DNA from: Ideonella oryzae
GTDB taxonomy: Bacteria; Pseudomonadota; Gammaproteobacteria; Burkholderiales; Burkholderiaceae_C
Reading direction: 5' to 3'
Assembly: GCF_024055665.1 (NCBI RefSeq)
Contig: NZ_JAMXMC010000016.1
Span: forward strand, 1 to 64,000
DNA: 64,000 nucleotides
The position numbers and the translations under genes are program-made. Below are positions 27,180-38,765 of this stretch, piece by piece. Each line of letters begins with the position of its first letter. Within the stretch, counting starts at the first letter, position 1. The notes beneath the pieces are model-generated. The model worked only from the letters and a program-made list of their open reading frames with translations, was not told the origin of the DNA and made no database searches.

Positions 27180-28655
27180 TCAGTTGAGCTTGGACACGGC
27201 CACGTGCTTGAGCAGTTCGGTCACCGAGACGTGCATCACATCCGTGAAGGGCTTGGGGTACAGGCCCATGGCCAGCACGGCGATGGCCAGCACGGCCAGC
27301 ATGCCGAACTCGCGGGCGTTGATGTCGCTCAACTCACGCACATGGTCGTTGGTGACGTCACCGAAGTAGACGCGCTTGTACATCCACAGGCTGTAGGCCG
27401 CGCCGAAGATCACAGCGGTGGCCGCCAGCAGGCCGATCCAGAAGTTGTAGCCCACCGCGCCCAGGATCACCATCCACTCGCCGATGAAGCCCGCGGTGCC
27501 CGGCAGGCCGCAGTTGGCCATCGAGAACAGCAGCGCGAAGGCAGCGAACTTGGGCATGGTGTTGACCACGCCGCCGTAGGCCGAGATTTCACGCGAGTGG
27601 ACGCGGTCGTACAGCACGCCGATGGACAGGAACATCGCCCCCGAGACAAAGCCGTGCGAGATCATCTGCACGATGCCGCCCGACATGCCCAGCTCGCTGA
27701 AGATGAAGAAGCCCAGGGTGACGAAACCCATGTGCGCGATGGACGAGTAGGCCACCAGCTTCTTCATGTCCTGCTGCACCATCGCCACCAGGCCGATGTA
27801 GACCACGGCGATCAGGGACAGCGTGATGATGAACCAGGCATATTCATGCGCGGCGTCCGGCGCGATCGGCAGCGAGAAGCGCAGGAAGCCGTAGGCCCCC
27901 AGCTTCAGCATGATCGCGGCCAGCACGACGGAGCCCCCGGTCGGCGCTTCCACGTGGGCGTCCGGCAGCCAGGTGTGGACCGGCCACATCGGCACCTTGA
28001 CGGCGAAGGCGGCGAAGAAGGCGAAGAACAGCAGCGCCTGCGCGTTCAGCGGCAGGGGCAGCTTGTGCCAGTCCAGGATCTCGAAGCTGCCACCCGACTT
28101 GATGTACAGGTAGGTCAGGGCCACCAGCATCAGCAGCGAGCCCAGCAGCGTGTAGAGGAAGAACTTGAACGCCGCATAGACGCGCCGCGGACCGCCCCAG
28201 ATGCCGATCACGATGTACATCGGGATCAGGGTGGCCTCGAAGAACACGTAGAACAGCAGACCGTCCAGCGCCGAGAAGACGCCGATCATCAGGCCCGACA
28301 GGATCAGGAAGGCGCCCAGGTACTGGTGCGCGCGTTCCTGGATCACCTCCCAGGCAGCGACCACCACGATCACCGTGATGAAGGCGGTCAGCAGCACGAA
28401 CCAGACCGAGATGCCGTCCACACCCAGGTGGTAGCGCACATTGAAGCGCTCGATCCAGCTCAGGTTCTCGACGAACTGCATTGCTGCGGTGCCGGTGTCA
28501 AAGCCAGTGATCAGCGGCAAGGTGACCAGGAAGCTGACGACGGAGCCGACCAGCGCGGTCCAGCGGGCCGCTCCCGGGTTCTCGCTGCGCCCCAAGGCCA
28601 GCAGGATGACGCCGAAGGCGATCGGCAGCCAGATGGCAACACTCAAAAGACCCAT
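27180..28655 (-). CDS. nuoM: NADH-quinone oxidoreductase subunit M
   Basis: A 491-residue membrane subunit with about 14 segments. It contains the TM5 glutamate region (WEVIQERAHQYLGAFLILSG), the FFEATLIPMYIVIGIWGG motif and HTWLPDAHVEAPTGGSVVLA with the conserved channel lysine nearby (MLKLGAYGF). It acts as a proton channel in complex I between NuoL and NuoN. Confidence 0.98.
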   Translation of the reverse strand: MGLLSVAIWLPIAFGVILLALGRSENPGAARWTALVGSVVSFLVTLPLITGFDTGTAAMQFVENLSWIERFNVRYHLGVDGISVWFVLLTAFITVIVVVAAWEVIQERAHQYLGAFLILSGLMIGVFSALDGLLFYVFFEATLIPMYIVIGIWGGPRRVYAAFKFFLYTLLGSLLMLVALTYLYIKSGGSFEILDWHKLPLPLNAQALLFFAFFAAFAVKVPMWPVHTWLPDAHVEAPTGGSVVLAAIMLKLGAYGFLRFSLPIAPDAAHEYAWFIITLSLIAVVYIGLVAMVQQDMKKLVAYSSIAHMGFVTLGFFIFSELGMSGGIVQMISHGFVSGAMFLSIGVLYDRVHSREISAYGGVVNTMPKFAAFALLFSMANCGLPGTAGFIGEWMVILGAVGYNFWIGLLAATAVIFGAAYSLWMYKRVYFGDVTNDHVRELSDINAREFGMLAVLAIAVLAMGLYPKPFTDVMHVSVTELLKHVAVSKLN

Positions 28656-28674
28656 TGTTGTTCTCCGCCTTCTC

Positions 28675-30696
28675 TCAACGGCCCAGCAGGGTCGTCAGAT
28701 GGGGCCACAGCTGCCACGTCATCAGACCAAACACACCCAGCACCATCACCAGCGCATACCAGGACAGGAAACCGGTCTGCACGACGCGCAGGGCACCGGC
28801 ACACCAGCCGACCACACGGGCCGATCCATTCACCAGCAGACCATCGATCAGACCGACATCACCGCCCTTCCACAGGCCACGCCCGATCAGGCGGGCACCC
28901 GCGGCGATGATGTTCTCGTTGATCCAGTCCATGTAGTACTTGTTCTCCAGCACGCGCACCAGCGGGGCCAGCACCCGGGCCAGCGTGGCCGGGATGGCCG
29001 GTGCCACCATGTAGAACACATAGGCAGTGACCACACCAGCCAGGGCCAGCAGGAACGGCAGCGAGGTGAAGGCGTGCAGACCCATGGCCAGCGGGCCGTG
29101 GAACTCATGCGCCAGCTCTTCCATCGCGGGGTGGGCTTCGCTGTTCACGAAGATCACGCCCTTGAAGAAGTCGCCGTAGAGCATCGGCTCGATGGTGAAG
29201 TAGCCGATGATCACCGACGGAATGGCCAGCAGCACCAGGGGCAGCGTCACCACCCAGGGCGATTCGTGCGGGGTGTGCGAGTGGCCATGGTCATCGTGGT
29301 GGTCATGCTCGCCCGGGAAGGGCTTGTGGTGGAAGTGCTCCTTGCCGTGGAAGACCAGGAAGTACATGCGGAACGAATAGAAGGCGGTCACGAACACACC
29401 CGCCACGACGGCGAACTGCGCGAAGCCGGCGGCCGGCAGGTGGCTGGCCGCCACGGCTTCGATGATCGAGTCCTTCGAATAGAAGCCCGAGAAGAACGGG
29501 GTACCGATCAGCGCCAGGGACCCAACCAGCGAGGTGATCCAGGTGATGGGCATGTACTTGCGCAGGCCGCCCATGTTGCGCATGTCCTGGTCATGGTGCA
29601 TGCCGATGATGACCGAGCCCGCACCGAGGAACAGCAGCGCCTTGAAGAAGGCGTGGGTCATCAGGTGGAACACGGCCACGTTGTAGGCCGACACGCCCAG
29701 GGCCACGGTCATGTAGCCCAGCTGCGACAGCGTGGAATAGGCCACCACGCGCTTGATGTCGTTCTGGATGATGCCCAGGAAGCCCATGAACAGCGCGGTG
29801 ATCGAGCCGATCACCAGCACGAAGTTCAGCGCGGCGTCCGACAGCTCGAACAGCGGCGACATGCGGGTCACCATGAAGATGCCGGCGGTCACCATGGTGG
29901 CGGCGTGGATCAGCGCCGAGATCGGGGTCGGGCCTTCCATCGAATCCGGCAGCCAGATGTGCAGCGGGAACTGCGCCGACTTGCCCATCGCGCCGATGAA
30001 CAGACAGATGCAGGCCACCGTCAGCAGGCCCCAATCCTGACCCGGGAAGGTCAGCTTGGACAGCTCCTCGGACTTGGCGAACACCTCGACGTAGTTCAGC
30101 GAACCGGCGTAGGCCAGCAGCAGGCCGATGCCCAGGATGAAGCCGAAGTCACCCACCCGGTTGACCAGGAAGGCCTTCAGGTTGGCGAAGATGGCCGTGG
30201 GCTTCTTGTACCAGAAGCCGATCAGCAGGTAGGACACCAGGCCCACCGCTTCCCAGCCGAAGAACAGCTGCAGGAAGTTGTTGCTCATGACCAGCATGAG
30301 CATCGAGAAGGTGAACAGCGAGATGTACGAGAAGAAGCGCTGGTAGCCCGGGTCCTCTTCCATGTAGCCGATGGTGTAGATGTGCACCATCAGCGACACG
30401 AAGGTCACCACGCACATCATCATCGCGGTCAGGCCGTCGATCAGGAAGCCGACCTCCATCTTCAGGCTGCCGACCGTCATCCATTCGTAGACGGTGGCGT
30501 TGTAATGCGCACCGTCGACTGCCACGGCCTTGAGGACCATGGCCGAGCAGATGAAGGCGATCAGCACGCCGAGGATGGTCACCAGGTGCGCACCGCGCCG
30601 ACCGATGGTCTTGCCGAACAGACCCGCCAGGATGGAGCCGGCCAGCGGCGCCAGGGGCACGGTCAGAAGCAGGTTCTGGGAAAGTTGTGCAGACAT
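28675..30696 (-). CDS. nuoL: NADH-quinone oxidoreductase subunit L
   Basis: A 673-residue distal membrane-arm subunit with the long carboxy-terminal lateral helix typical of NuoL. Conserved stretches include FFGWEAVGLVSYLLIGFWY, HIWLPDSMEGPTPISALIHA and MVTAGIFMVTRMSPL. A His-rich cytoplasmic or periplasmic loop (EHFHHKPFPGEHDHHDDHGH) lies at about residue 460. Role: proton translocation coupled to quinone reduction. Confidence 0.98.
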   Translation of the reverse strand: MSAQLSQNLLLTVPLAPLAGSILAGLFGKTIGRRGAHLVTILGVLIAFICSAMVLKAVAVDGAHYNATVYEWMTVGSLKMEVGFLIDGLTAMMMCVVTFVSLMVHIYTIGYMEEDPGYQRFFSYISLFTFSMLMLVMSNNFLQLFFGWEAVGLVSYLLIGFWYKKPTAIFANLKAFLVNRVGDFGFILGIGLLLAYAGSLNYVEVFAKSEELSKLTFPGQDWGLLTVACICLFIGAMGKSAQFPLHIWLPDSMEGPTPISALIHAATMVTAGIFMVTRMSPLFELSDAALNFVLVIGSITALFMGFLGIIQNDIKRVVAYSTLSQLGYMTVALGVSAYNVAVFHLMTHAFFKALLFLGAGSVIIGMHHDQDMRNMGGLRKYMPITWITSLVGSLALIGTPFFSGFYSKDSIIEAVAASHLPAAGFAQFAVVAGVFVTAFYSFRMYFLVFHGKEHFHHKPFPGEHDHHDDHGHSHTPHESPWVVTLPLVLLAIPSVIIGYFTIEPMLYGDFFKGVIFVNSEAHPAMEELAHEFHGPLAMGLHAFTSLPFLLALAGVVTAYVFYMVAPAIPATLARVLAPLVRVLENKYYMDWINENIIAAGARLIGRGLWKGGDVGLIDGLLVNGSARVVGWCAGALRVVQTGFLSWYALVMVLGVFGLMTWQLWPHLTTLLGR

Positions 30697-30716
30697 GTTC
30701 TTCGGGGCTCCGTGCG

Positions 30717-31031
30717 TCAGCCCTTGAGCGAGTCGAGCTCGTCCACGGCAATCGTCGAGCGGTTGCGGAACAGCACGACCAGGATGGCCAGACCGATGGC
30801 CGATTCGGCCGCCGCCACGGTGAGGATGAAGAACACGAACACCTGCCCGGCCATGTCACCCAGGTAGTGGGAGAAGGCCACGAAGTTCATGTTCACCGCG
30901 AGCAGCATCAGTTCGATCGACATCAGCAGCACGATCAGGTTGCGGCGGTTCAGGAAGATGCCGACCACCGACAGCGCGAACAGACAGCCGCCCAGCGTCA
31001 GGAAATGGTAGAGGGTGATGCCGTGGCTCAT
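30717..31031 (-). CDS. nuoK: NADH-quinone oxidoreductase subunit K
   Basis: A 104-residue subunit with three membrane helices. The conserved helix-2 glutamate is in [20 protein letters not shown] and the helix-3 glutamate in [20 protein letters not shown]. These acidic residues are part of the proton pathway between the quinone site and the antiporter-like subunits. Its start overlaps the nuoJ stop (ATGA). Confidence 0.98.
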   Translation of the reverse strand: MSHGITLYHFLTLGGCLFALSVVGIFLNRRNLIVLLMSIELMLLAVNMNFVAFSHYLGDMAGQVFVFFILTVAAAESAIGLAILVVLFRNRSTIAVDELDSLKG

Positions 31032-31666
31032 GCCTGGCCTCCTTCAGCGTCCTTGGGGGCGGACGGTTGTTCCACGGTCGGCGCCATCTTCACCAGGCGC
31101 AGGCGGTCAGAGGCTTTCACACGGACCTGCTCCGCCGGATTCTGGTAGCGACTGTCCTTGCGATGGCGCAGGGTCAGGGCAATGGCAGCGATCATGCCCA
31201 CCAGCAGCAGCACGGCGGCCACCTGCAGCGGGTACAGGTACTGGGTGTAGATCTCCACGCCCAGCGCGCGGGAGTTACCAAGCTTGAGCACAGCCGGGTC
31301 GAAGGCCTTGGCCTCCGGCAGGTTGAAGCCGGCCTTCATCACGATGGCCATTTCGATGGCAATCGCCGCGCCAACCAGCGCCGCCAGCGGGAAGTGGTTC
31401 CAGAAGCCCTGACGCAGGCTGTCGGTGTTGATGTCCAGCATCATCACCACGAACAGGAACAGCACCATCACGGCGCCGACGTAGACCAGGGCCAGTGTGA
31501 TGGCCAGGAACTCGGCCTGCAACAGCATCCAGATGCAGGACGCGTTGAAGAAGGCGAGCACCAGGAACAGCGCCGCGTGCACCGTGTTGCGGGCCGTGAT
31601 CACACGGAAGCCTGCAAACAGCAGCACAGCAGAGAAGATGTAGAACAGAACGGAGGTGGGATTCAT
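31028..31666 (-). CDS. nuoJ: NADH-quinone oxidoreductase subunit J
   Basis: A 212-residue subunit with five membrane helices, including the pi-bulge helix region [23 protein letters not shown] 31666 ([16 protein letters not shown]) matches the family start. The polar carboxy tail of about 40 residues (from [19 protein letters not shown]) is typical for betaproteobacteria. Confidence 0.97.
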   Translation of the reverse strand: MNPTSVLFYIFSAVLLFAGFRVITARNTVHAALFLVLAFFNASCIWMLLQAEFLAITLALVYVGAVMVLFLFVVMMLDINTDSLRQGFWNHFPLAALVGAAIAIEMAIVMKAGFNLPEAKAFDPAVLKLGNSRALGVEIYTQYLYPLQVAAVLLLVGMIAAIALTLRHRKDSRYQNPAEQVRVKASDRLRLVKMAPTVEQPSAPKDAEGGQA

Positions 31667-31724
31667 GTTGTGTGCGCCCGTGAGGTGCGCTGCCCCGGGG
31701 ACGGCGGCTTGCCGTCCGGACCGG

Positions 31725-32222
31725 TCAGCGGTACTTGGCGTCGGCCTCCTTGTTGGCGGCAATCTGCTTCTCGTAGCGGTCGCCCACCGCCAGCAACATG
31801 TCCTTGGTGTAGTACAGGTCGCCGCGCTTCTCGCCGTGGTATTCGAAGATGTGCGTCTCGACGATGGAGTCCACCGGGCAGCTTTCCTCGCAGAAGCCGC
31901 AGAAGATGCACTTGGTCAGGTCGATGTCATAGCGCGTCGTGCGACGCGAGCCATCGGCCCGCACATCGGACTCGATGGTGATGGCCATGGCCGGGCAGAC
32001 CGCTTCGCACAGCTTGCAGGCGATGCAGCGCTCTTCCCCGTTCTCATAGCGGCGCAGGGCATGCAGACCGCGGAAGCGCGGCGACAGCGGCGTCTTCTCT
32101 TCCGGAAACTGGACCGTGATGGTCGGCGACAGGAAGTGGCGACCGGTCAGCGCCAGACCCTTCCACAGTTCCAGCAGCAGGAAGCTGGAAAAGAAAGTCT
32201 TGAGGGATGCGATTGAAGACAT
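31725..32222 (-). CDS. nuoI: NADH-quinone oxidoreductase subunit I
   Basis: A 165-residue peripheral-arm subunit with two 4Fe-4S motifs, [12 protein letters not shown] and [12 protein letters not shown], which hold clusters N6a and N6b and pass electrons from NuoG to NuoB. An amphipathic amino-terminal helix attaches it to the membrane. ATG 32222 ([20 protein letters not shown]) is the family start. Confidence 0.98.
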   Translation of the reverse strand: MSSIASLKTFFSSFLLLELWKGLALTGRHFLSPTITVQFPEEKTPLSPRFRGLHALRRYENGEERCIACKLCEAVCPAMAITIESDVRADGSRRTTRYDIDLTKCIFCGFCEESCPVDSIVETHIFEYHGEKRGDLYYTKDMLLAVGDRYEKQIAANKEADAKYR

Positions 32223-32242
32223 GGATTGCTCTTTCTCTCGCC

Positions 32243-33304
32243 TTACTGCCAGATGTTGAAGGGCGACTGGATCCACAGACCCACCACCACCAGCCACATC
32301 AGGGTGATGGGGATGAAGATCTTCCAGCCCAGACGCATGATCTGGTCGTAGCGGTAGCGCGGGAAGGAGGCGCGCACCCACAGGAACATCGTGACGACGA
32401 CGAAGACCTTGATCGCCAGCCAGATCCAGCCCGGGATGAAATCCAGGAAGGCGACGGGGCTCAGCCAGCCGCCCAGGAAAAGTAGCACGGTCAGCATCGA
32501 CACCAGGATCATGTTGGCGTACTCAGCCAGGAAGAACATGGCGAAGGACATGCCCGAGTACTCGATCATGTGCCCGGCCACGATCTCGGATTCGCCTTCC
32601 ACCACGTCGAAGGGGTGGCGGTTGGTTTCGGCCAGACCCGAGATGAAATACACCATGAACACGGGCAGCAGCGGCAACCAGTTCCAGGACAGGAAGCCCA
32701 GGCCCATACCGGCCATGTGGCCCCTGCCCTGCTGCATCACCACATCGCTGAGGTTCAGGCTGCCGGTCACCATCAGCACGATCACCAGGGCAAAACCCAT
32801 GGCGATCTCGTAGCTCACCATCTGGGCCGAAGCGCGCAGCGCGCCCAGGAAGGCGTACTTCGAGTTGGAGGCCCAGCCGGCGATGATCACACCGTAGACC
32901 TCCAGCGAGGTGATCGCCATCAGGAACAGCAGGCCGGCGTTGATGTTGGCCAGCGCCACATCAGGCCCGAAGGGAATGACCGCCCACGCGGCCAGCGCCG
33001 GCATGATGGTCATGATGGGTCCCAGGAAGAACAGACCCTTGCTCGCGGCCGTCGGACGGATGATCTCCTTGAAGATCAGCTTGACGGCGTCGGCAATGGG
33101 GGTCAGCAGACCGAAGGGACCCACACGGTTCGGGCCCGGACGGATCTGTGACCAGCCGATGGCCTTGCGCTCCCAGAGGGTCAGGTAGGCGACGCAGCCC
33201 AACAGGGGCAGCAGCACCGCGACGATCTTGATCAGCGACCAAACGACGGGCCACAACAGGCCGCCCATGAGGGACAGCCCGGCTTGGTAGATGTTGTCGA
33301 TCAT
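32243..33304 (-). CDS. nuoH: NADH-quinone oxidoreductase subunit H
   Basis: A 353-residue membrane subunit that forms the quinone chamber together with NuoB and NuoD. Conserved features are [40 protein letters not shown] (the acidic loop) and [21 protein letters not shown] 33304 ([19 protein letters not shown]) was chosen; in-frame upstream sequence belongs to nuoG. Confidence 0.98.
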   Translation of the reverse strand: MIDNIYQAGLSLMGGLLWPVVWSLIKIVAVLLPLLGCVAYLTLWERKAIGWSQIRPGPNRVGPFGLLTPIADAVKLIFKEIIRPTAASKGLFFLGPIMTIMPALAAWAVIPFGPDVALANINAGLLFLMAITSLEVYGVIIAGWASNSKYAFLGALRASAQMVSYEIAMGFALVIVLMVTGSLNLSDVVMQQGRGHMAGMGLGFLSWNWLPLLPVFMVYFISGLAETNRHPFDVVEGESEIVAGHMIEYSGMSFAMFFLAEYANMILVSMLTVLLFLGGWLSPVAFLDFIPGWIWLAIKVFVVVTMFLWVRASFPRYRYDQIMRLGWKIFIPITLMWLVVVGLWIQSPFNIWQ

Positions 33305-33324
33305 GTGAGTTCCTACCCCTGGCC

Positions 33325-35637
33325 TCAGGCCGCCTCGACGGCGATCGCGCCGAACATCGCACCCAGAGTCGCCGTGACGGCATGGCCGGCCGGCACGCGC
33401 ACCACGTTCGGTGCCAGGGTGGCATCTTCGCGCGCGGCCAGCACCGCAGACGCAGCCCCTTGGGACACACGGACCTTGGCGCCCTCGGTCAGACCGAGCT
33501 GTTGCCACAGCGCAGGCGGCAAGCTGGCCACCGGCGTCTGGGCGTCACGGGTCAACTGCAGCGAGGTCGCACGGCGCACCAGGCTGTCGGTGCTGTAGAT
33601 GGGCACGTCGGCGACGCGCTGCAGACCGGCCATCGGAGCGGACAGGTTCACGGCCAGCGCGATGCCATTGTTCAGGCGGGTGGGAATCGTCGACACGTCG
33701 CCCAGGGCCTCGGCACGGACTTCCTCGACCGACTCCTGCTCGAAGCCCGGCAGGCCCAGCAGGTTGCCCAGCACGCGCAACACCTTCCAGGCCGGACGGG
33801 TATCGCCCTTGGCTTGCACCACGCCATGGAAGGACTGCACGCGCCCCTCGGCGTTGACGAAGCTGCCGGCGGTTTCCGTGAACGGCGCGATGGGCAGCAT
33901 CACATCAGCGTTCGGCACCACCGCATCCTTGAACGAGGTCAGCGCCACCACCAGGCCGGCACCTTCCAGCGCGGCCCGGGCCGCAGCGGCATCGGCTGCG
34001 TCCAGCACTGGCTCGGTGTTCAGCAGCAGCAGCGCCTTCATCGGCTGAGACAGCATCTGGCCGGCATTCAGACCACCCTGGGCCGGTTGCGCGCCCACCA
34101 ACTGAGCCCCCACCGTGTTGGCAGCTTCGGTCAGGTAGCCAACCGTGGCACCCGTCTGCGCAGCGATCCAGTTGGCCAGAGCCAGCAGCGTGGCCGCCTG
34201 CGGATGCTGCGCCGCGGCGTTGCCCAGCAGGATGGCCGAGCTCTGGCCGGACAGCAGCGACTGCGCCACGGTCTCGGCTTCGGTCGACACCAGCGCGGTG
34301 ACCGGTGCCGCCACGCCCTTGGCAGACGCCACGTAGCCAGCCACATTGGCCAGGGCCTGGGCCCAGTCGGCCGGCGCTGCCGTCACCGTACCGCTCAGCG
34401 GCATGGCCCAGTCGTCATGCACGGCGTTCAGGCTGAAGACCTGGGCACCGCGGCGAACCGCCTGGCGGATGCGCTGTGCGAACAGTGGATGATCCTTGCG
34501 CAGGAACGAACCCACGACGAAAGCACGGTCCAGAGAAGACAGCGCGGCGATGGAGGTCCCCAGCCAGCGCACGCCCTGCCCTGCCGTGAAATCGGCATGA
34601 CGCAGGCGGTGGTCGATGTTGTCGCTGCCCAGACCGCGCACCAGCTTGGCCAGCAGATGCAGTTCTTCCACCGTGCTGTGTGCGGAGCCCAGAGCACCGA
34701 TACCGCTGGCGCCGAACTCGGCCTTGACCCGCTTGAGGCCGTCGGCAACGTAGCCCAGCGCGGTGTTCCAGTCCACCGAGATCCACTGGCCACCCTGCTT
34801 GATCATCGGGGTGGTCAGGCGTTGCTCGCTGTTCAGGGCCTCGTAGCTGAAGCGGTCGCGGTCGGCCAGCCAGCACTCGTTGACGTCCTCGTTCTCGAGC
34901 GGAACGACACGCAGGACCTGGTGGTTCTTCACCTGGACGATCAGGTTGGAACCGGTGGCATCGTGCGGGCTGACGCTCTTGCGGCGCGACAGCTCCCAGG
35001 TGCGGGCGCTGTAGCGGAAGGGCTTGCTCGTCAGCGCGCCGACCGGGCACAGGTCGATCATGTTGCCCGACAGCTCCGAATCCACGGTCTGTCCGACGAA
35101 GGTCGTGATCTCGGAGTGCTCGCCGCGGTTCTGCATGCCCAGCTCCATCACGCCGGCCACTTCCTGGCCAAAGCGCACGCAGCGGGTGCAGTGGATGCAG
35201 CGACTCATCTCCTCCATGGAGATCAGCGGGCCCACGTTCTTGTGGAAGACCACGCGCTTCTCTTCTTCGTAGCGCGAGGCCCCCCCCCCGTAGCCCACCG
35301 CCAGATCTTGCAACTGGCATTCGCCGCCCTGGTCGCAGATTGGGCAGTCCAGCGGGTGGTTGATCAGCAGGAATTCCATGACGGACTTCTGCGCCACCAC
35401 GGCCTTCTCGCTCTTGGTGCGCACCACCATGCCTTGCGTGACGGGCGTCGCACAGGCCGGCATCGGCTTGGGTGCCTTTTCCACGTCCACCAGGCACATG
35501 CGGCAGTTGGCCGCGATGGAGAGCTTCTTGTGATAGCAGAAGTGCGGGATGTAGGTGCCAGCCGCATCGGCCGCATGCATCACCATGCTGCCTTCGGGCA
35601 CCGAGACCTTCTTGCCGTCGAGTTCGATTTCCAACAT
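33325..35637 (-). CDS. nuoG: NADH-quinone oxidoreductase subunit G
   Basis: A 770-residue peripheral-arm subunit. The amino terminus binds a 2Fe-2S cluster (FCYHKKL, NCRMC, C62), followed by the His/Cys-ligated 4Fe-4S region ([20 protein letters not shown]) and [12 protein letters not shown]. The large carboxy part is molybdopterin-oxidoreductase-like without evidence for a cofactor. Residues 117-119 (GGG in [15 protein letters not shown]) are coded by a run of ten G on the coding strand, where related proteins usually have a different GxSS-like stretch. The frame is open through it. Confidence 0.97.
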   Translation of the reverse strand: MLEIELDGKKVSVPEGSMVMHAADAAGTYIPHFCYHKKLSIAANCRMCLVDVEKAPKPMPACATPVTQGMVVRTKSEKAVVAQKSVMEFLLINHPLDCPICDQGGECQLQDLAVGYGGGASRYEEEKRVVFHKNVGPLISMEEMSRCIHCTRCVRFGQEVAGVMELGMQNRGEHSEITTFVGQTVDSELSGNMIDLCPVGALTSKPFRYSARTWELSRRKSVSPHDATGSNLIVQVKNHQVLRVVPLENEDVNECWLADRDRFSYEALNSEQRLTTPMIKQGGQWISVDWNTALGYVADGLKRVKAEFGASGIGALGSAHSTVEELHLLAKLVRGLGSDNIDHRLRHADFTAGQGVRWLGTSIAALSSLDRAFVVGSFLRKDHPLFAQRIRQAVRRGAQVFSLNAVHDDWAMPLSGTVTAAPADWAQALANVAGYVASAKGVAAPVTALVSTEAETVAQSLLSGQSSAILLGNAAAQHPQAATLLALANWIAAQTGATVGYLTEAANTVGAQLVGAQPAQGGLNAGQMLSQPMKALLLLNTEPVLDAADAAAARAALEGAGLVVALTSFKDAVVPNADVMLPIAPFTETAGSFVNAEGRVQSFHGVVQAKGDTRPAWKVLRVLGNLLGLPGFEQESVEEVRAEALGDVSTIPTRLNNGIALAVNLSAPMAGLQRVADVPIYSTDSLVRRATSLQLTRDAQTPVASLPPALWQQLGLTEGAKVRVSQGAASAVLAAREDATLAPNVVRVPAGHAVTATLGAMFGAIAVEAA

Positions 35638-35653
35638 ATCGTGTGTGCCCCGC

Positions 35654-37000
35654 TCAGACGTAGGCCGGGACCTTGCAGGTCTTGTGTTCGATGTGGTGCG
35701 CGAACTCGTCGCGGAAATGCTTCAGCATTCCGCGCACCGGCATCGCGGCGGCATCACCCAGGGCGCAGATGGTGCGGCCCATGATGTTGCCGGCCACGCT
35801 GTCCAGCAGTTCGAGGTCTTCGGCACGGCCATGGCCGTTCTCGATGCGGTCCACCACGCGCCACAGCCAGCCCGTGCCTTCACGGCAAGGCGTGCATTGG
35901 CCACAGGACTCGTGCGAGTAGAAGTAGGACAGACGCTGCAGGCTCTTGACCATGCAGCGGGTCTCGTCCATCACGATGACCGCGCCGGAGCCCAGCATCG
36001 AGCCGGCCTTGCTGATGGAGTCATAGTCCATCGTGCAGTCCATCATGATGGAGGCCGGCAGCACCGGTGCGGACGAACCGCCCGGGATCACCGCCTTGAG
36101 CTTCTTGCCACCCCTCACGCCGCCGGCGAGTTCCAGCAGCTTGGAGAACGGCGTGCCCATCGGGATCTCGTAATTGCCCGGGCGCTCCACATCGCCGACC
36201 ATCGAGAAGATCTTGGTGCCGCCGTTGTTGGGCTTGCCGCATTCGAGGTAGGCCGGGCCGCCGTTGCGGATGATCCAGGGCACCGCCGCGAAGGTCTCGG
36301 TGTTGTTGATGGTGGTGGGCTTGCCGTACAGGCCGAAGCTGGCCGGGAACGGCGGCTTGAAGCGGGGCTGCCCCTTCTTGCCTTCGATCGACTCCAGCAG
36401 CGCGGTTTCTTCGCCGCAGATGTAGGCGCCGAAGCCGTGGTGGGCGTGCAGATTGAAGCTGAAACCACTGCCCAGGATGTTGTCACCCAGCAGACCGGCG
36501 GCGCGCGCCTCGTCCAGGGCTCCCTCGAAACGGTCGTAGACCTCGAAGATCTCACCGTGGATGTAGTTGTAGCCCTGGCTGATGCCCATCGCGTAGGCGG
36601 CAATGGCCATGCCCTCAATCACGATGTGCGGGTTGTAGCGCAGGATGTCCCGGTCCTTGCAGGTCCCGGGCTCGCCCTCGTCGGAGTTGCACACCAGGTA
36701 CTTCTGGCCCGGGAACGCGCGGGGCATGAAGCTCCACTTGAGGCCCGTCGGGAAGCCGGCGCCGCCGCGGCCACGCAGACCCGAGGCCTTGACCTCGGCA
36801 ATCACCTGATCCTGCGTCAGGCCTTCGCCGCCATCCTTGCCCAGGATCTTGCGCAGGGCCTGGTAGCCACCGCGCGCCAGGTAATCCTGCAGGCGCCAGT
36901 TGCCGCCGGTCAGGCCGGCATAGATCTGGGCGCCGATATGACGGTCATGGAAACAGGTTTCCAGGCCAGTGGCTTGGAAACGGGAGAGATCCAATGCCAT
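35654..37000 (-). CDS. nuoF: NADH-quinone oxidoreductase subunit F
   Basis: A 448-residue NADH-binding subunit. The glycine-rich NADH/FMN motif [13 protein letters not shown], the FMN segment [15 protein letters not shown] and the 4Fe-4S (N3) motif [13 protein letters not shown] with a distal Cys ([10 protein letters not shown]) are intact. It is the electron entry site of complex I. ATG 37000 lies two bases after the nuoE stop. HoxF near the window end is a diverged paralogue of this protein fused to a NuoE-like domain. Confidence 0.98.
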   Translation of the reverse strand: MALDLSRFQATGLETCFHDRHIGAQIYAGLTGGNWRLQDYLARGGYQALRKILGKDGGEGLTQDQVIAEVKASGLRGRGGAGFPTGLKWSFMPRAFPGQKYLVCNSDEGEPGTCKDRDILRYNPHIVIEGMAIAAYAMGISQGYNYIHGEIFEVYDRFEGALDEARAAGLLGDNILGSGFSFNLHAHHGFGAYICGEETALLESIEGKKGQPRFKPPFPASFGLYGKPTTINNTETFAAVPWIIRNGGPAYLECGKPNNGGTKIFSMVGDVERPGNYEIPMGTPFSKLLELAGGVRGGKKLKAVIPGGSSAPVLPASIMMDCTMDYDSISKAGSMLGSGAVIVMDETRCMVKSLQRLSYFYSHESCGQCTPCREGTGWLWRVVDRIENGHGRAEDLELLDSVAGNIMGRTICALGDAAAMPVRGMLKHFRDEFAHHIEHKTCKVPAYV

Positions 37001-37002
37001 GG

Positions 37003-37500
37003 TCAGGCCGCCTTTCCTGCTTCCGAGCGGATCAGGTCGATCATCTCGTCGAGCTTCTGGTTGCTCATGTAGCTCAGCATCTGGCGGTCGTTCACCAGCA
37101 TCACCGGTGCATCGGCACAGGCACCCAGGCATTCGCACTTGGCCACGGTGAACAAGCCGTCAGCGGTGGTGCCGCCGTCCTCGACACCCAGCTTCTCGCA
37201 CAGGTGTTCCAGCGCTTGCTGGCCGTTGCGCAACTGGCAAGGCAGGTTGGTGCAGACGTTCAGCTTGAACTTGCCGACCGGCTGCTGGTTGTACATGTTG
37301 TAGAAGGAGGTGACCTCGTGCACCGCAATGGCGGGCATGCCCAGGTACTCGGCGATCTGGGCCTCGGCCTCGGAGGACACCCAGCCCTGCTCCTGCTGCA
37401 CGATGGACAGGCAGGCCATCACGGCCGACTGCGCCTGCTCCTTGGGGTACTTGGCCACTTCCTTGGCGAAGCGGGCCTTGGTGGCGTCAGAAAGTGTCAT
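37003..37500 (-). CDS. nuoE: NADH-quinone oxidoreductase subunit E
   Basis: A 165-residue thioredoxin-like subunit with a 2Fe-2S cluster (N1a) bound by Cys pairs in CTNLPCQL and [14 protein letters not shown] 37500 overlaps the nuoD stop (ATGA). It pairs with NuoF at the NADH end of the enzyme. Confidence 0.98.
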   Translation of the reverse strand: MTLSDATKARFAKEVAKYPKEQAQSAVMACLSIVQQEQGWVSSEAEAQIAEYLGMPAIAVHEVTSFYNMYNQQPVGKFKLNVCTNLPCQLRNGQQALEHLCEKLGVEDGGTTADGLFTVAKCECLGACADAPVMLVNDRQMLSYMSNQKLDEMIDLIRSEAGKAA

Positions 37501-38750
37501 CGATCGATCTCGCCAAACACAATGTCCATGGTGCCGATCACCGCGACGGCGTCGGCAATCATGTGGCCGCGGGCCATTTCGTCCAGCGCGGCAAGGTGGG
37601 CAAAGCCCGGTGCGCGGATCTTCAGGCGGTACGGCTTGTTGGCGCCGTCGCTGACCATGTAGATGCCGAACTCGCCCTTGGGATGCTCGACGGCGGCATA
37701 GGCCTCGCCTTCGGGCACGTGGAAGCCTTCGGTGAAGAGCTTGAAGTGGTGGATCAGCTCTTCCATGCTCGACTTCATCTCGACCCGCGTGGGCGGTGCC
37801 ACCTTGTGGTTGTCGGTGATCACCGGCCCGGGGTTGGCGCGCAGCCAGTCCACGCATTGCTTGATGATGCGGTTGGACTGGCGCATCTCGGCCACGCGGA
37901 CCAGGTAGCGGTCGTAGGTGTCGCCGTTCTTGCCCACCGGCACGTCAAAGTCCATGTTGGCGTAGACGTCGTAGGGCTGGGTCTTGCGCAGGTCCCAGGC
38001 CACACCGGAGCCGCGCAGCATCGGGCCCGAGAAACCCATGTTCAGGGCACGCTCGGGCGACACCACGCCGATACCGACCGTGCGCTGCTTCCAGATCCGG
38101 TTGTCGGTGAGCAGGGTCTCGTAGTCGTCGACGTTCTTCGGGAAGCGTGCGCAGAAGTCGTCGATGAAGTCCAACATCGAACCTTGGCGGTTCTCATTGA
38201 GCTTCTTGATCGCGCGCTCATTGCGGATCTTGCTGGCCTGGTACTGCGGCATGGCGTCCGGCAGGTCGCGGTAGACACCACCCGGACGGAAGTAGGCCGC
38301 GTGCATGCGCGCGCCCGACACCGCCTCGTACAGGTCGAACAGATCTTCGCGTTCGCGGAACGCGTAGATCAGGATGTTCATCGCCCCGCAGTCGATGCCG
38401 TGCGCGCCGATCCACAACAGGTGGTTCAACAGGCGGGTGATCTCCGAGAACATCACGCGGATGTACTGCGCCCGCAGCGGCACCTCGACGCCCAGCAGCC
38501 GCTCGGTGGCCAGGCAGTAGGCGTGCTCGTTGCACATCATCGACACGTAGTCCAGCCGGTCCATGTAGGGCAGCGACTGAATGAAGGTCTTCTGCTCGGC
38601 CAGCTTCTCGGTGGCGCGGTGCAGCAGCCCGATGTGGGGGTCAGCACGCTGGATGACTTCGCCGTCCAGCTCCAGCACCAGGCGCAGCACGCCGTGCGCG
38701 GCCGGGTGCTGCGGACCGAAGTTCAGGGTGTAGTTCTTGATGTCTGCCAT
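37497..38750 (-). CDS. nuoD: NADH-quinone oxidoreductase subunit D
   Basis: A 417-residue 49-kDa-type subunit, homologous to the NiFe-hydrogenase large subunit but lacking the metal-binding cysteines. Signatures: [20 protein letters not shown] (quinone-binding His) and [13 protein letters not shown]. It forms the quinone-reduction site with NuoB and NuoH. Confidence 0.98.
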   Translation of the reverse strand: MADIKNYTLNFGPQHPAAHGVLRLVLELDGEVIQRADPHIGLLHRATEKLAEQKTFIQSLPYMDRLDYVSMMCNEHAYCLATERLLGVEVPLRAQYIRVMFSEITRLLNHLLWIGAHGIDCGAMNILIYAFREREDLFDLYEAVSGARMHAAYFRPGGVYRDLPDAMPQYQASKIRNERAIKKLNENRQGSMLDFIDDFCARFPKNVDDYETLLTDNRIWKQRTVGIGVVSPERALNMGFSGPMLRGSGVAWDLRKTQPYDVYANMDFDVPVGKNGDTYDRYLVRVAEMRQSNRIIKQCVDWLRANPGPVITDNHKVAPPTRVEMKSSMEELIHHFKLFTEGFHVPEGEAYAAVEHPKGEFGIYMVSDGANKPYRLKIRAPGFAHLAALDEMARGHMIADAVAVIGTMDIVFGEIDR

Positions 38751-38765
38751 GACGGGTTCCCGGGC

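Noticed and set aside
28441-30867. An 808-codon open frame opposite nuoL/nuoM
   Set aside because: Same artefact: low-complexity His/Gln/Arg translation antisense to conserved complex I genes.
33382-35784. An 800-codon open frame opposite nuoG
   Set aside because: Antisense shadow of nuoG with no recognisable domain.
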